A DNA stretch of 64,000 bases. It comes from Micromonospora tarapacensis. GTDB taxonomy: Bacteria; Actinomycetota; Actinomycetes; Mycobacteriales; Micromonosporaceae. The notes beneath the pieces were generated by a model that saw only the letters and a program-made list of their open reading frames with translations, did no database searches and had not been told where the DNA came from. Location of the stretch: contig NZ_JAHCDI010000004.1 of the NCBI RefSeq assembly GCF_019697375.1, positions 669,324-733,323 of the forward strand, given 5' to 3'. This document shows positions 19,675 to 31,948 of this stretch, piece by piece; the stretch's first letter is position 1, and each line of letters opens with the position of its first letter. Both the position numbers and the translations under genes were made by a program.

Positions 19675-21450
19675 TCAGCGGGCCGGCCGGAAGCTGTCCC
19701 GCACCGTGACCAGCTGAGCCGCCGCGGCCGGCCAGTCCCGCTCGTGGGTGATCCAGCCCAGCGTCCAGGACCGGCCGCGTGCCGGCCCGCCCGACACGAT
19801 CTGCACGGCGCGCAGCCGCTCGCCGTGCGGCGTCAGCCAACCGAACTCCCACTCGGTGGCCTTGCCGACCCGGCCGAGGCGGAACTCCCGGTAGGACGGC
19901 AGGGTGCCGGCGGTCAGTTGCCGGTCCCGTACCGCTTCGAGCCCGGTGACCGGCTCGGCCGCGTCGGTGCCGGCGGCGACGCTCAGCGCCCGACCGGTGG
20001 CCGGGTCCTGGAAGCAGGCCACGTCGTTGTCGCGGGAGTACCGCCAACCGGTGGGCACCGCCACCCGGAACCCGGCGTCGTCGGCATGCCATGCCCAGCC
20101 GGCCGGTGGCCGGAAGCGTTCGCCCGCGGCGGCCGGCACCCCGGCGACCGGGGTGCCGTCGACCCACGGGCGCACACAGGGCAGCGGCGGGGACGAAACC
20201 GCCGGGCGGTGGGCCCGGCGGGCGTCTCCCGTCGGCCGGACCGGGCCCGCCGGCTCCCGGGGCGTCCGCGTCGTACGGCGTGCCGGGTGGGACGCTCTCC
20301 GCCGCCTGGCGCGGCTGGTCCCCGCCGGTGCCGACCACGGTCAGTGCGGTGCCGATGCCGGCCGCCACCGCCACCAGCACGGCCACCGCGGCCAGCGCCC
20401 AGGGCCTGGCCACGGCGACGAGACCGCGTTCCGGGCGCGGCCCGCCCGGGGGTTCCGGGTGCTGCCCGTCCTGTGGTGCGGGGCTGGCCGGTCCGCCGAC
20501 CCGGACTGCTCGCCGCCCCGGCTCGGCGCCGCCGCAGGGCCGCCGGTCGTCGCAGGGCCGCCGGTCGTCGCTGCCGGCCGGTCGCCGGTGACCGTCGCGG
20601 GGTCGGCGTCGTCGCCGGTGGGCCGAGATCCGGACCGGTCCGGCCCGGCGGCAGCCAGCAGGCGCCGGCGGGTCTCGGTGTGGTCGGTGCGGTGCGTGGG
20701 GTCCCGGCGCAGCAGCCCGGCCAGCACCGCCGACAGCGCACCGGCGTGCGGCGCCGGGTCCGGCGGCGCGGAGGCCAGCGCGCTGAGCGTGGCCATCGCG
20801 GTGCTGCGGGCGTACGGTGCGCGGCCCTCGACGGCGGCGTGCAGGGTCGCGCCCAGCGACCACAGATCGGCCGGCCCGCTGGACATCCCCTCGGCGGCGC
20901 GTTCCGGTGCCACGTACTGCGGTGAGCCCAGAATGGTGCCGGGGCCGGTCATGATCTGGTCACCGCCGTCGAAGACGGCCAGCCCGAAGTCGGTCAGCAG
21001 CACCCGGCCGTCGTGGGCGACGAGCACGTTCGCCGGCTTCACGTCGCGGTGCAGCACCCCGGCGTCGTGCGCCGCCCGCAGGGCGTCCAGCAGGGCCAGG
21101 CCGATGCGGGCGGCGTGCTGCGGTGGAAGGGGGCCGTCGCTGTCGAGGACGTCCTGGAGGGTGCGGGAGGGCACGTACTCCATCACGATCCACGGTGTGT
21201 CGGCGTCGGAGACCACGTCGTAGACGCGGACCACGTTGGGATGACTGAGCCGGGCGGCCGTGCGCGCCTCGCGCAGCGTGCGGGCGACCAGTTGGTCCAG
21301 CTCGTCACCGCCGAGCGAGGCCGGCAGCACCACCTGCTTGACCGCCACCTGGCGGTGCAGCAGCTCGTCCTCGGCCCGCCAGACCGTACCCATCCCGCCG
21401 CGCCCGACCAGCCCGAGCAGCCGGTACCGGCCGGCGATCACCGCTCGCAC
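19675..21450 (-). CDS. Membrane Ser/Thr protein kinase (PknB type), interrupted by two compensating frameshifts
   Basis: The N-terminal kinase domain (20341-21450 frame) has the P-loop GRGGMGTVW, VAVKQV lysine, HRDVKPANV catalytic loop, DFGLAV and APERAAE. A proline- and acid-rich linker follows. The transmembrane helix (PWALAAVAVLVAVAAGIGTA) is readable only in the next frame. The extracytoplasmic C-terminal domain (from RPWVDGTPVAG to the stop at 19675) returns to the first frame. The two shifts, near 20440-20520 (one base short) and 20190-20230 (one base extra), cancel. Reading across them gives a normal kinase-TM-sensor protein of about 590 residues. Either the sequence has errors or the gene is broken. 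The GTG start at 21450 follows a G-rich RBS. Confidence 0.8.
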
Positions 21451-21608
21451 GTTTCCCCCATCCGCCGCCGTCCGGCGTACACCTTAGCCAGCAGATCGGG
21501 GATCACCTATCCGATGAACCCGTTTCGGCCGCCCTTTCGGCCGGATACCGCGCCCGGAGAGGGACGCGGTGTGCCAGCGCCAGACGGTTCGGCCTGCGGT
21601 GGGGTGGG

Positions 21609-22940
21609 TCAGCAGGCGGCGCCACCGACCGGGAGGAGGTTGCCGTCGGGGATCGTGATCGGCTGTCGGGGCAGCGGTATCCCGGCGAGGCCGCGCCGCA
21701 CCTGCGGCGAACCGTGTTCACGGCGGGCGGCCGTGTACGTCTCGGCGGTGCGGGCGGCGATGGCGGCCCAGCCGTACCGCTGGCCGACCATGCTGCGTGC
21801 CTGCCGGGCCACCCGGCGGGCGAAGACCTCGTCGCCGAGGAGCTGCCCGACGGCACCGGCCAGGGCCGGCGGGTCGCTGTGCGGGAAGGTGACGCCGGTG
21901 ACGCCCGACTCGACGATCTCGGCCAGCCCGCCGGTCCGGGCCACGGCCAGCGGCGCCCCGGCCGCCGCGGCCTCCAGGGCCACCATGCCGAAGGGCTCGT
22001 AGAGACTTGGCACGACGGTCGCGTCGGTGGCGCCGAGCACCGCCGGCAGTTGGGTGTTGTCGAGGAACCCGGCGAAGCGTACGGTCCCGCCGATCCCGAG
22101 CCGGTGGATCCGGTCCTCCAACTCGCCCCGGTAGGGGCCGTCACCGGCGATCAGCACCCGCAACCCGGGATGCCGCTGGCGCAGTTGCGGCACCGCGTCG
22201 ACCAGGTGCTGCACGCCCTTCTCGTAGACCAGCCGGCCGGCGTAGCCGATCAGCGGGCCGTCGGCGGCGAACCGGGCACGGGCCGAGGCGACGGCCCGCG
22301 GCCGGGCCCGCCAGGCCCGGTCGTCGACGCCGTTGGGCACCACGTCGATGCGGCTCCCGGGCGTCTCGAACAGCGTCGTCACCTGCTCGCGCATGTAGCC
22401 GGAGCAGGCGATGAGGCGGGTGGAGGCGTTGCTGAGCCAGTGTTCGACGCCGTGGATGGTGCGGTTCATCTCCTCGGGCAGCCAGCCCTGGTGCCGGCCG
22501 GCCTCGGTGGCGTGGATCGTGGTCACCAGCGGCCGGCGCAGGTGTTCGGCCAGGGTGATGGCGGTGTGTGCGACGAGCCAGTCGTGGGCGTGGATGACGT
22601 CGTAGTCGCCGGTGGCGGCGGCGCGCAGGGCGGCCCGGGTGAGGGTGTGGTTGAACGCCATCGTCCAGGCCAGCAGGGAGCCGGTGGCCAGGGGGAAGGT
22701 GACCGGGTCGGCGGCGGCGCGGACGACGTGGACGCCGTCGACGTACTCCTCCAGCGGGGCGCCGTCGGCGTGCCGGGTGACGACGGTGACCTCGTGCCCG
22801 GCGGCGGCCAGGGCGAGCGAGAGGGCGTGCACGTGCCGGCCGAGACCGCCGACGAGGACGGGCGGGTACTCCCAGGACAGCATCAGCACCCGCTGCGAAC
22901 GTGCGGGGTTGATGTCGATCACGTCGGCGTTCGGTGACAT
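21609..22940 (-). CDS. GT4 glycosyltransferase, glycogen-synthase-like
   Basis: The 443-residue retaining GT-B glycosyltransferase has the N-terminal glycogen-synthase-like motif LMLSWEYPPVLVGGLGRHVH (residues 19-38). The C-terminal GT4 nucleotide-sugar site includes LIGYAGRLVYEKGVQ and EPFGMVALEAAAAGAPLAVA (E-x7-E). It sits beside debranching and GH63-like enzymes, so a role in alpha-1,4-glucan synthesis is likely; related mycobacterial enzymes make glycogen or methylglucose lipopolysaccharide. The donor cannot be read from sequence. It lies 141 bp downstream of the debranching gene on the same strand. Confidence 0.85.
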   Translation of the reverse strand: MSPNADVIDINPARSQRVLMLSWEYPPVLVGGLGRHVHALSLALAAAGHEVTVVTRHADGAPLEEYVDGVHVVRAAADPVTFPLATGSLLAWTMAFNHTLTRAALRAAATGDYDVIHAHDWLVAHTAITLAEHLRRPLVTTIHATEAGRHQGWLPEEMNRTIHGVEHWLSNASTRLIACSGYMREQVTTLFETPGSRIDVVPNGVDDRAWRARPRAVASARARFAADGPLIGYAGRLVYEKGVQHLVDAVPQLRQRHPGLRVLIAGDGPYRGELEDRIHRLGIGGTVRFAGFLDNTQLPAVLGATDATVVPSLYEPFGMVALEAAAAGAPLAVARTGGLAEIVESGVTGVTFPHSDPPALAGAVGQLLGDEVFARRVARQARSMVGQRYGWAAIAARTAETYTAARREHGSPQVRRGLAGIPLPRQPITIPDGNLLPVGGAAC

Positions 22941-23081
22941 GCGCGCCCCCTTTGAGTTGTCTCCGCACGCGCGGCAGCCGGCCCCCCGGTGGGCGGCGAT
23001 CGCGTCACGGCTGGATCGGAACCAATCCTGCTGGCAGCTGGATAACCAGCGGAGACGTACCCGTTGCGGGGGTGTAAAGCG

Positions 23082-25012
23082 CTACCGGCGGGCGCGCAGC
23101 AGCTCCGCCACCGACCATGCCTGGAACGGGCAGCCGGTGGCGATGTGCGGGGCGGCACCGTCGGCGGTCTCGCTGACCGAACCCAGGCCGTACTCGGTCA
23201 GGTGTGCCTCCAGACCGGTGAACAGCGCGTCGACCGGCAGGCCCGCCCGTCGGCCGGCATCGGCGTACGGGCCGATCAGCCACGGCCAGACGGTGCCCTG
23301 GTGGTAGGCGGTGTCCCGCTCGGCCGGCCCGCCCCGGTGCCGGCCGAGGAAGCCGGGGCAGTCGGGGAGAGGCTGCGCGGGCCGAGCGGGGTGAGCAACC
23401 CGGCACCGACGTGGCCCACCGCCCGCGGATCCGGCTCCAGCGGTGCGAACGGCAGCGACCAGGCCAGCAGCTGGTTGGGGCGCAGCAGGTCGTCGTCGTG
23501 GTACGCGGCACCACCGAGCGGGTACGCGGGCGCGGGCGCGTCGACCACGTCGTGCAGCCAGCCGGCCGAGGTGGGGAAGCGCCCCCGGAACGCCGTGACC
23601 GCCCGCTCGTGCAGCCGGTGCAGCCCGTCGGCGTCCTGCCCGGCCAGCTCGGCCAGCTCGGCGACCCCGGCCACCCCGTTGATCCACAGTGCGTTGACCT
23701 CGACCGGCTTGCCGTGCCGTGGCGTGACGGGCACCCCGTACACCCGGGCGTCCATCCAGGTCAGGGCGGCGCCGGGCGCGCCCTGGGTGAGCAGACCGTC
23801 GATCGGGTCGACGGCGATGCCGTAGCGGGTGCCGGCCAGGTGGGCGTCGACCACCGCGCGCAGCGCCGGCAGCAGCTCGTCGCCGAGGTCGGTGTCGCCG
23901 GTGACGGTGACGTGCCGGCTGACCGCGTGCAGGAACCACAGCGTGCCGTCGACGGTGTTGTACTCGACCCGGCCGGTGTCGGCGGTGTTGGCCAGCATCC
24001 CCTCCGACAGCGTCGCCGCGTAGGAACGCAGCAGCTCGCGGCCGAGGGGGGCCCGGCCGGTCCGCAGGAACAGCCCCTCGTAGGAGATCATCGTGTCCCG
24101 CGACCAGGCGCCGAACCACGGGTAGCCGGCGACCACCTCGACCGCGGCGTCGTTGGTGCGCACGACGAACGCGTCGGCGGCCAGCGCGAGGGTGGCCTCG
24201 ACGTCGTCGGCGGGCTTGGCCGCCGCCACCACCTCACGGTTGCGCCGCCGGGCCAGCTCGACCACCTCGGTGGCCGGTGGTGGTGCGGGAGCGGGATCCG
24301 CCCAGGCCAGCACCGAGACGGTGTCGCCGGGGCGGTGCATGGTGTCGCGGAACTGGCCCGCATACCACAGGTCCTCCTCCGGGTGCAGGCCGCGGGCCGC
24401 CTCCTCGCGGTGGTACACACCTCGCCACCAGTGGCCCTGCGGCGTCCAGCCGGGCCCGGACAGCCGGTACGCGCCCTCGATCACCGCGCCGCCGTCGACC
24501 GGGTCCATCCGCAGCGGCGGTCCGTCGCCGCGGCGCTCGCCGTGCGCGTCGCGCCAGGTGCAGGCGGCGGCCAACTCCAGCTCGACCGGGCCGCCGCTGA
24601 GCAGCCGGTGCACCACCGCCACGCACGATCGTCCGTACAGCATGGCCAGCTCCCGCTCGATGACCACGTCGCCGATGCGCCACCGCCAGCGCGGCAGCCC
24701 GTCGGTCAGGTCGAAACGCTCCAGCAGTTCGAAGCCGCGCGGGTCGACGTCGCCGGAGGCCCACTCGTGCACGCCGAGGCGCACCCGGGCGCCGGAGGGC
24801 AGCAGCACCGCCGGATCGAGGCTGCCCAGTCCCACCTTGCGGGACGCCGGGGTTTCTCCCGGAACCACCAGCAGCCCGTGGTACCGGCGGGTGCGCAGCC
24901 CGCCGACGGTGCCCATGGCATACCCGCCGAGGCCGTCGGGCACCAGCCACTCGCGGCTGGCGGCGCTGGTCAGCTCGCCGCAGACCTGCGAACCGAAGCG
25001 AATCTCGATCAA
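23082..25012 (-). CDS. Glycogen debranching protein (amylo-alpha-1,6-glucosidase type), frameshifted near 23365
   Basis: The ~643-residue protein has an N-terminal GDE_N-type domain (SREWLVPDGLGGYAMGTVGG) and a GDE_C (alpha/alpha)6 domain with YPWFGAWSRDTMISYEGL and RVEYNTVDGTLWFLHAV. The final part, AYHQGTVWPWLIGPYADA to FQAWSVAELLRARR, is in the next frame because one base is missing in the C run near 23363-23367; protein similarity is continuous across it. The family removes alpha-1,6 branches of glycogen-type glucans. The probable TTG start at 25012 has GGAGG just upstream. It is divergent from the GH63-like gene by about 42 bp. Confidence 0.85.
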
Positions 25013-25054
25013 CTTTCCTCCACCGGCGGCGAGGTGTAACACGACACGACGACA

Positions 25055-27750
<2,696 letters not shown>

Positions 27751-27811
27751 CCCCCACCCCCACCCCCACCCCACCCACCCACCCCACCCACCCGCCCAGC
27801 CGCCCAGCCGC

Positions 27812-27872
27812 GTCGATCATGAAGTTAGCGGGGTTGAGGAGATCAAAAAGTACCGCTAACTTCATGATCAAC
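27812..27872. repeat. Imperfect palindromic intergenic element, copy 2
   Basis: Arms 27813-27831 and 27853-27871 pair at 18 of 19 positions with a 21-nt loop. The arm core GATCATGAAGTTAGCGG resembles copies 1 and 3. It follows a C/A-rich simple-sequence stretch (27751-27800, repeats of CCCCAC/CCCACC type) after the GH63-like gene. Either strand would give a stable stem-loop. Confidence 0.75.
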
Positions 27873-27983
27873 CTCGGTCGGGCCCGGTCTGGGTGGGGTG
27901 GGGGTGGGCGTTCTCGGGGCGGTGGAGAGTCGTCATTCCGTCGGAGTCATCTGCCGGGAGGTGCCGCGGGTAGGGTCGGCAGA

Positions 27984-28556
27984 GTGTCCGGAGTCGAGCA
28001 CGGAGACGCAGCGCCGGGCGGCGATGCGATCGTCACCACCGCCTGGCAGCTGGCCGAGGCGGAGGGGTGGGCGGCGGTGACCACCCGACGGCTGGCCGAA
28101 CGCGCCGATGTCGACCTCGGCGCGCTCTACGAACGCTTCGCCGACCGGGACGCGGTGGTGGTCGCGGTCGCGGTGCGGGGCTTCGCCGACCTGGCCGCCG
28201 CGCTGGCCGGCGCACGTGGCGCGGCCGGCCGGCCCGCCCAGGTGTGGCCTGCGGTGATGGGCGCCTACCTGGACTTCGCGTACGCCAACCCGGAGGTGTA
28301 CGACGCGATGTTCGCGCACACCCCGGAGTTGACCCTCGGCGCCGAGCAGGTGCCCGAGACGGTCGCGGCGACCTTCGGCGAACTGCGCGCGGCGCTGGAC
28401 CCGCTGGCCGCCGGGCGCGACGCCGACACCCTGGCCGAGCTGGGCTGGAGCCTGCTGCACGGGATGGTGATGCTCACCCGGGGCGGCCGGCTGCGCCCCG
28501 AGGCGCAGGAACAACGAGACCAACTACTCGGCGCGCACCTCTTCGACCCCCGCTGA
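27984..28556 (+). CDS. TetR/AcrR family transcriptional regulator
   Basis: The 190-residue regulator has an N-terminal TetR helix-turn-helix (TTRRLAERADVDLGALYERFADRDAVVVAV, about residues 33-62), followed by an all-helical ligand domain of the WHG type (VWPAVMGAYLDFAYANPEVYDAMFAHTPEL). GTG at 27984 gives an N-terminal extension of expected length. No clear RBS is visible, so the start is uncertain. The target is unknown; the following genes are separated by a palindromic element and do not form an obvious operon. Confidence 0.85.
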   Translation: MSGVEHGDAAPGGDAIVTTAWQLAEAEGWAAVTTRRLAERADVDLGALYERFADRDAVVVAVAVRGFADLAAALAGARGAAGRPAQVWPAVMGAYLDFAYANPEVYDAMFAHTPELTLGAEQVPETVAATFGELRAALDPLAAGRDADTLAELGWSLLHGMVMLTRGGRLRPEAQEQRDQLLGAHLFDPR

Positions 28557-28565
28557 CCCAGCCTT

Positions 28566-28639
28566 GTCGATCTTGCAGTCCTGGTCGTGCCGTCGCCCGC
28601 CCCTGCGTTCCTTGCCGTGGCCAGGACTGTCTGATCGCG
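28566..28639. repeat. Imperfect palindromic intergenic element, copy 3
   Basis: Arms 28566-28584 and 28621-28639 pair at 14 of 19 positions; the CAGTCCTGG/CCAGGACTG part is perfect. The left arm GTCGATCTTGCAGTCCTGG is close to the copy 1 arm. It starts 9 bp after the TetR stop. The 28640-28811 remainder of the gap holds only the leader of the next gene, with GGAGG at 28799-28803 ahead of its ATG. Confidence 0.6.
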
Positions 28640-28811
28640 GGGGTGGCCGGTGGCGGGTAACGGTGTTGCGCGGGGTGCGGGTGTGGCGTAGTTTTCGGGC
28701 ACGCCGTCGAGCCGGAAGGAGGTCAGAACAATGTCCGATGTTCTGCGCCCCCTCCGCGTTCCGGCGTCCACGCGGATCTGACCCGGGCGCCGCCTTCCCG
28801 GAGGATCAACC

Positions 28812-29924
28812 ATGGCCGAACTGGTCATCCGCCCGCTCGTTGCGGGCGAGGAGGAACTGTTCGACTCGATGCCCGACCCGCTGCCGCAACTGCGCCAGGT
28901 CGGTTACGCCGACGGGATAGCCGGTGGCGGCTACCGACCCGAGCACACCTGGATAGCGCTACGCGCCGGCCGGGTCGTCGGCCGGGCCGCCTGGCTCCTG
29001 CCGCCCGGTTCCGTCGGGGAGCCGTGGCTGGAACGCTTCGACCTGGACCCGATGCCCGGGGTCGATCCCGTGGCGGGGAACGGTGCCATGCCGGCGGCAG
29101 CCGCCGTGTCGGGAGTCGGTGCCGTGTCGGGGGTCGGTGCCGCTGCTGAGGTGGGTGCGGCGTTGCTGCGCGCCGGCCACGAGGCGCTCGGCGGTCCGAA
29201 GATCTACTACGCGGCGTTGCCGGCGTACTGGCGCCGGCAACCGCCGGTGCGGGCCGTGGCCCAGGCACCGATGGCGGCGGCCCGGCTCGCCGGCCTGGTC
29301 GAGCGGGGGGAGCGGCTGAGGTTCAGCTGGACGGGTGGACCCCTGCCGACCGTGTCCGGCCGGTTCTCCTTCCGGCCGGCCGCCGACCGAACGGAGATCA
29401 ACGCTTTGGTGGCCCGCGTCGCCGAGCCCGACGTGCTGACCGGTGCGGAGACGGCGCGGCAGGTGTCCGGTGTGGACCTGGCCCGGGATCCGCTGGCCTG
29501 GCTGACCGGCCCGGCCGGGAACTGGCGCGTGGCGCTGGACGGCGGCGAACCGGTCGGGGTGGCGGCGACGGCGGGTGACGCCTGCTATCCGATGATCGCC
29601 TACCTCGGCCTGCTCGACGTGCCGGCCCGGGACGGCGCCGCCCGGGACAGCGCGGCCGGGAACAGCGCGGCCCGGGGCAGCACTGCCGGGGACAGCATTG
29701 CCGGGGGCGGGGTTGCCCAGGGCGCGGCGGTCCGGTCCGGCGGCGCGGTGCTGGCCGGCGCGGTGCGCGGCGAGCTGCTGGCCGACGCGGTTGCGACGCT
29801 GGCCGGGGGCGGAGCGTACGAGGTGGTCGCGGACACGGACGCGCGCCGCGTGGCGGTGGTGGCGGAACTGGAACGGACCGGCTTTCGGCGGATCCGCTCC
29901 AGGGTGGTCTTCGCGCCGGCCTGA
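28812..29924 (+). CDS. GNAT-like protein with low-complexity inserts
   Basis: The 370-residue protein resembles two-part GNAT-type proteins. An N-terminal MAELVIRPLVAGEEELFDSM and HTWIALRAGRVVGRAAWLLP fit the beta-strand core, and a second half has GNWRVALDGGEPVGVAATAG and ends VAVVAELERTGFRRIRSRVVF. Two repetitive inserts stand out: a Val-Ser-Gly-Val-Gly-Ala repeat (18-bp units at about 29107-29142) and a run of five-residue A-R-D-S-A-like repeats (15-bp units at about 29626-29715). Both fall where a GNAT loop would be, and both keep the frame. The RBS GGAGG precedes the ATG. No acceptor can be proposed. Confidence 0.65.
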   Translation: MAELVIRPLVAGEEELFDSMPDPLPQLRQVGYADGIAGGGYRPEHTWIALRAGRVVGRAAWLLPPGSVGEPWLERFDLDPMPGVDPVAGNGAMPAAAAVSGVGAVSGVGAAAEVGAALLRAGHEALGGPKIYYAALPAYWRRQPPVRAVAQAPMAAARLAGLVERGERLRFSWTGGPLPTVSGRFSFRPAADRTEINALVARVAEPDVLTGAETARQVSGVDLARDPLAWLTGPAGNWRVALDGGEPVGVAATAGDACYPMIAYLGLLDVPARDGAARDSAAGNSAARGSTAGDSIAGGGVAQGAAVRSGGAVLAGAVRGELLADAVATLAGGGAYEVVADTDARRVAVVAELERTGFRRIRSRVVFAPA

Positions 29925-29996
29925 GCGGGCCGATCCAGGATCGGCCGTCGGTTATCCGGTCGCCCGCCGTGCGGGTGGTCGCCTACAGTCCGCGAG

Positions 29997-30707
29997 GTGA
30001 CGAAGGACGGGGTGCTGATCGGGTCGGGTCGGGTGCTGGTCTTCGACGCCGACGACACGCTCTGGGAGAACAATGTCGTCTTCGAACGGGTGATCGACGA
30101 CTTCCTGGAGTGGCTGGCGCATCCGACCCTCGACCGGAGGCAGCTGCGGGGTGTCCTCGACGACATTGAACGGGCCAACGCGGTCACCCACGGCTACGGC
30201 AGCAAGGTGTTCCTGCGCAGCCTGCGGGAGTGCCTGGAACGGCTGCGCCAGCGGCCGGCCACCGCGGCGGAGCGCCGCGAGATCGACGAGCTGGCGGTGG
30301 CGTTGGTGACCCACCAGGTCGAGCTGATGCCGGGGGTGGCCGACGCCCTGGACAAGTTGGCCGGCCGGCACGAGCTGCTGCTGCTGACCAAGGGCGAGCG
30401 CGAGGAGCAGCAGCGCAAGCTGGACGCCTGCGGGCTGCTGCACCACTTCGTGGCCGCGCACATCGTGCCGGAGAAGACCGTCGAAACCTACCGTCGGCTG
30501 GCACGCGAGCATGCCGTCGACCCGGCCCGGGTCTGGATGATCGGTAACTCGCCGCGCTCGGACATCCTGCCCGCCCGGGCGGCCGGCTGGAACGCGGTGT
30601 TCATCCCCAACGCCAACACCTGGGTGCTGGAGCACGACGAGCTGGATCCGGCGGACGCCGGCGTGCTGCACCTGAGCGCCTTCCCGGATCTGCTGCGCCA
30701 CTTCTGA
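29997..30707 (+). CDS. HAD-superfamily hydrolase
   Basis: This 236-residue haloacid-dehalogenase-like phosphatase has motif I VFDADDTLWENN (nucleophile and acid/base aspartates at about residues 18 and 20), motif II threonine in LLLLTKGERE, motif III lysine in HIVPEKTVETY and motif IV MIGNSPRSDI. The alpha-helical cap lies between motifs I and II. The GTG start at 29997 is favoured because the domain begins ~13 residues later. The substrate is unknown. Confidence 0.88.
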   Translation: MTKDGVLIGSGRVLVFDADDTLWENNVVFERVIDDFLEWLAHPTLDRRQLRGVLDDIERANAVTHGYGSKVFLRSLRECLERLRQRPATAAERREIDELAVALVTHQVELMPGVADALDKLAGRHELLLLTKGEREEQQRKLDACGLLHHFVAAHIVPEKTVETYRRLAREHAVDPARVWMIGNSPRSDILPARAAGWNAVFIPNANTWVLEHDELDPADAGVLHLSAFPDLLRHF

Positions 30708-30721
30708 GCTGCGCCGTGGAC

Positions 30722-30856
30722 TGCGCGGTCGGCGGATGTGCGGTCGGCGGATGTGCGGTGGGCGGATGTGCGGTGGGCGGTTGCGGGGTGGGCGGTTGCG
30801 GGGTGGGCGGTTGCGCGGTGGACGGATGCGCGGTGGGCGGATGCGCGGTGGACGGG
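30722..30856 (+). repeat. 15-bp tandem repeat, nine copies
   Basis: Nine head-to-tail 15-bp units close to TGCGCGGTGGGCGGA run from 30722 to 30856, differing mainly at positions 3, 5, 9-11 and 15. The unit length is a multiple of three, so reading frames stay open in both directions (Cys-Ala-Val-Gly-Gly on one strand, Pro-Pro-Thr-Ala-His-like on the other). No ribosome binding site or recognisable protein supports a gene. It sits in the 269-bp gap between the convergent HAD and 89-residue genes. Confidence 0.85.
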
Positions 30857-30976
30857 TACCCGGACCGGCGCCCGGCGGCCGGCATGCCGTGCCGGTGCGC
30901 CCCCGGCTCGCTGCCCGCGTTCGGCGAGGTCGGGGCGGGACCTGTGGGCCCGCCCCGACCTGGGTCGAGCCGAGCG

Positions 30977-31246
30977 TCAGGTGCTCTCGCCGCGCACGAT
31001 GGCGACCGCCACCCGGCAGAACTCGTCCATGTCGGGTTCGAAGCCGGCCGCGATGTCGGGATGCAGTCCGGCCCGGGTCTCGTCGAGCAGCCGCTGGCAG
31101 ACCTGCTCCACCGGCTCACCGGCGTAGCCGTCCCGCACCCGGTCGGCGGCCGCCTGAAGGGCGGAGGTCAGCTGGTCCTCCAGCGGCCGGCGCAGTTTCT
31201 CCTGCACCGGGTCGCGGGGATCCAGCGTGACATGTGGCTCCGACAT
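30977..31246 (-). CDS. Small conserved-looking hypothetical protein (89 residues)
   Basis: The acidic, helix-rich 89-residue protein reads MSEPHVTLDPRDPVQEKLRR to VAVAIVRGEST, with no recognised domain, signal or metal site. The ATG at 31246 follows a GGGAGC ribosome binding site. It is in the same direction as the next upstream gene (31294-31728), 47 bp apart, so the two probably share a transcript. I do not recognise the family. Confidence 0.6.
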   Translation of the reverse strand: MSEPHVTLDPRDPVQEKLRRPLEDQLTSALQAAADRVRDGYAGEPVEQVCQRLLDETRAGLHPDIAAGFEPDMDEFCRVAVAIVRGEST

Positions 31247-31293
31247 CGGCGCTCCCTTCGTCGGCGGCTGCGGTACCCCACCGCGGCCGTCGG

Positions 31294-31728
31294 TCAAACC
31301 CCGTCCGGTACGGCCGCGACGCGTACCAGGTACGAGAATTCCTCGGCCGGCTCCTCGGCATAGGACAGCCGGCGGATCTGCCGGTCGTCGTCGTAGAGGG
31401 CGACGTCGACCAGCACGCCGAGGTGGGTCAGGCCGATGCTGGAAACCCGCTTCTTGTCCTGGAGCACCGCACACACCCCGCCCAGCAGGGTGCTGGCGTC
31501 GGAGGTGCGGTGCCCGGGCGGGCAGCGCAGGGTCAGGTCGATCTCGACCGGGCCGGACAGCGGGGTCCAGCCGGTCTGCTGCGCGGCTGCACAGGCGGCC
31601 TGTAGCAGGGCGCGTACCCTCGTCGCCTGCCGGTGCCCGGCGGCGAAGATGGACAGCGCCTCGGTCTTGATCGGTGGCAGGCCGCTCACCTCGAACGTCA
31701 GGGTGAGAGCGCGGGTGTCCTGCACCAC
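31294..31728 (-). CDS. Hypothetical protein with distant RusA-type resolvase resemblance
   Basis: The 144-residue protein starts MVQDTRALTLTFEVSGLPPIK. The pattern of a VEIDLTLRCPPGHRTSDAST stretch (residues ~60-80), then DAST-x3-GGVCAVLQD, and VALYDDDRQIRRLSYAEE near the end resembles the order of motifs in RusA-like nucleases (D-x-DN-x-KPLLDAL, then EDDsQI). The match is by eye and partial; the central DPDN motif is not intact. The GTG start at 31728 gives the family-like N-terminus. It likely shares a transcript with the 89-residue gene. Confidence 0.55.
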   Translation of the reverse strand: MVQDTRALTLTFEVSGLPPIKTEALSIFAAGHRQATRVRALLQAACAAAQQTGWTPLSGPVEIDLTLRCPPGHRTSDASTLLGGVCAVLQDKKRVSSIGLTHLGVLVDVALYDDDRQIRRLSYAEEPAEEFSYLVRVAAVPDGV

Positions 31729-31885
31729 GGCGGCACCTCCTCGTTGGGGACGATCCTGCCCAACCGGTATGCCGGTGAGGGGCTGTTCCCGCGAGAACCA
31801 ACCGATCGGGCGGGTCGGGGTCGGCCGGTGGCGTATCGACGGCGACGGCGTACGCGCGGACGGCGAAGTGCGTTAAACGCTAGTC

Positions 31886-31948
31886 CACCTGGCGGTCGCC
31901 CGGTAGCACCTGACGGTCGCCCGGTAGCACCTGACGGTCAGTCGGTGG
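31886..31948. repeat. 21-bp tandem repeat, three copies
   Basis: Units at 31886-31906, 31907-31927 and 31928-31948 match CACCTGACGGTCGCCCGGTAG, the third with several changes. The last copy overlaps the 3' end of the VOC gene (stop at 31938-31940), so the repeat may have extended outward from the coding end. Confidence 0.75.

Noticed and set aside
30716..31363. Possible 215-residue Cys-Ala-Val-Gly-Gly repeat protein
   Set aside because: Created by the 15-bp tandem repeat and the antisense of two minus-strand genes; no ribosome binding site.
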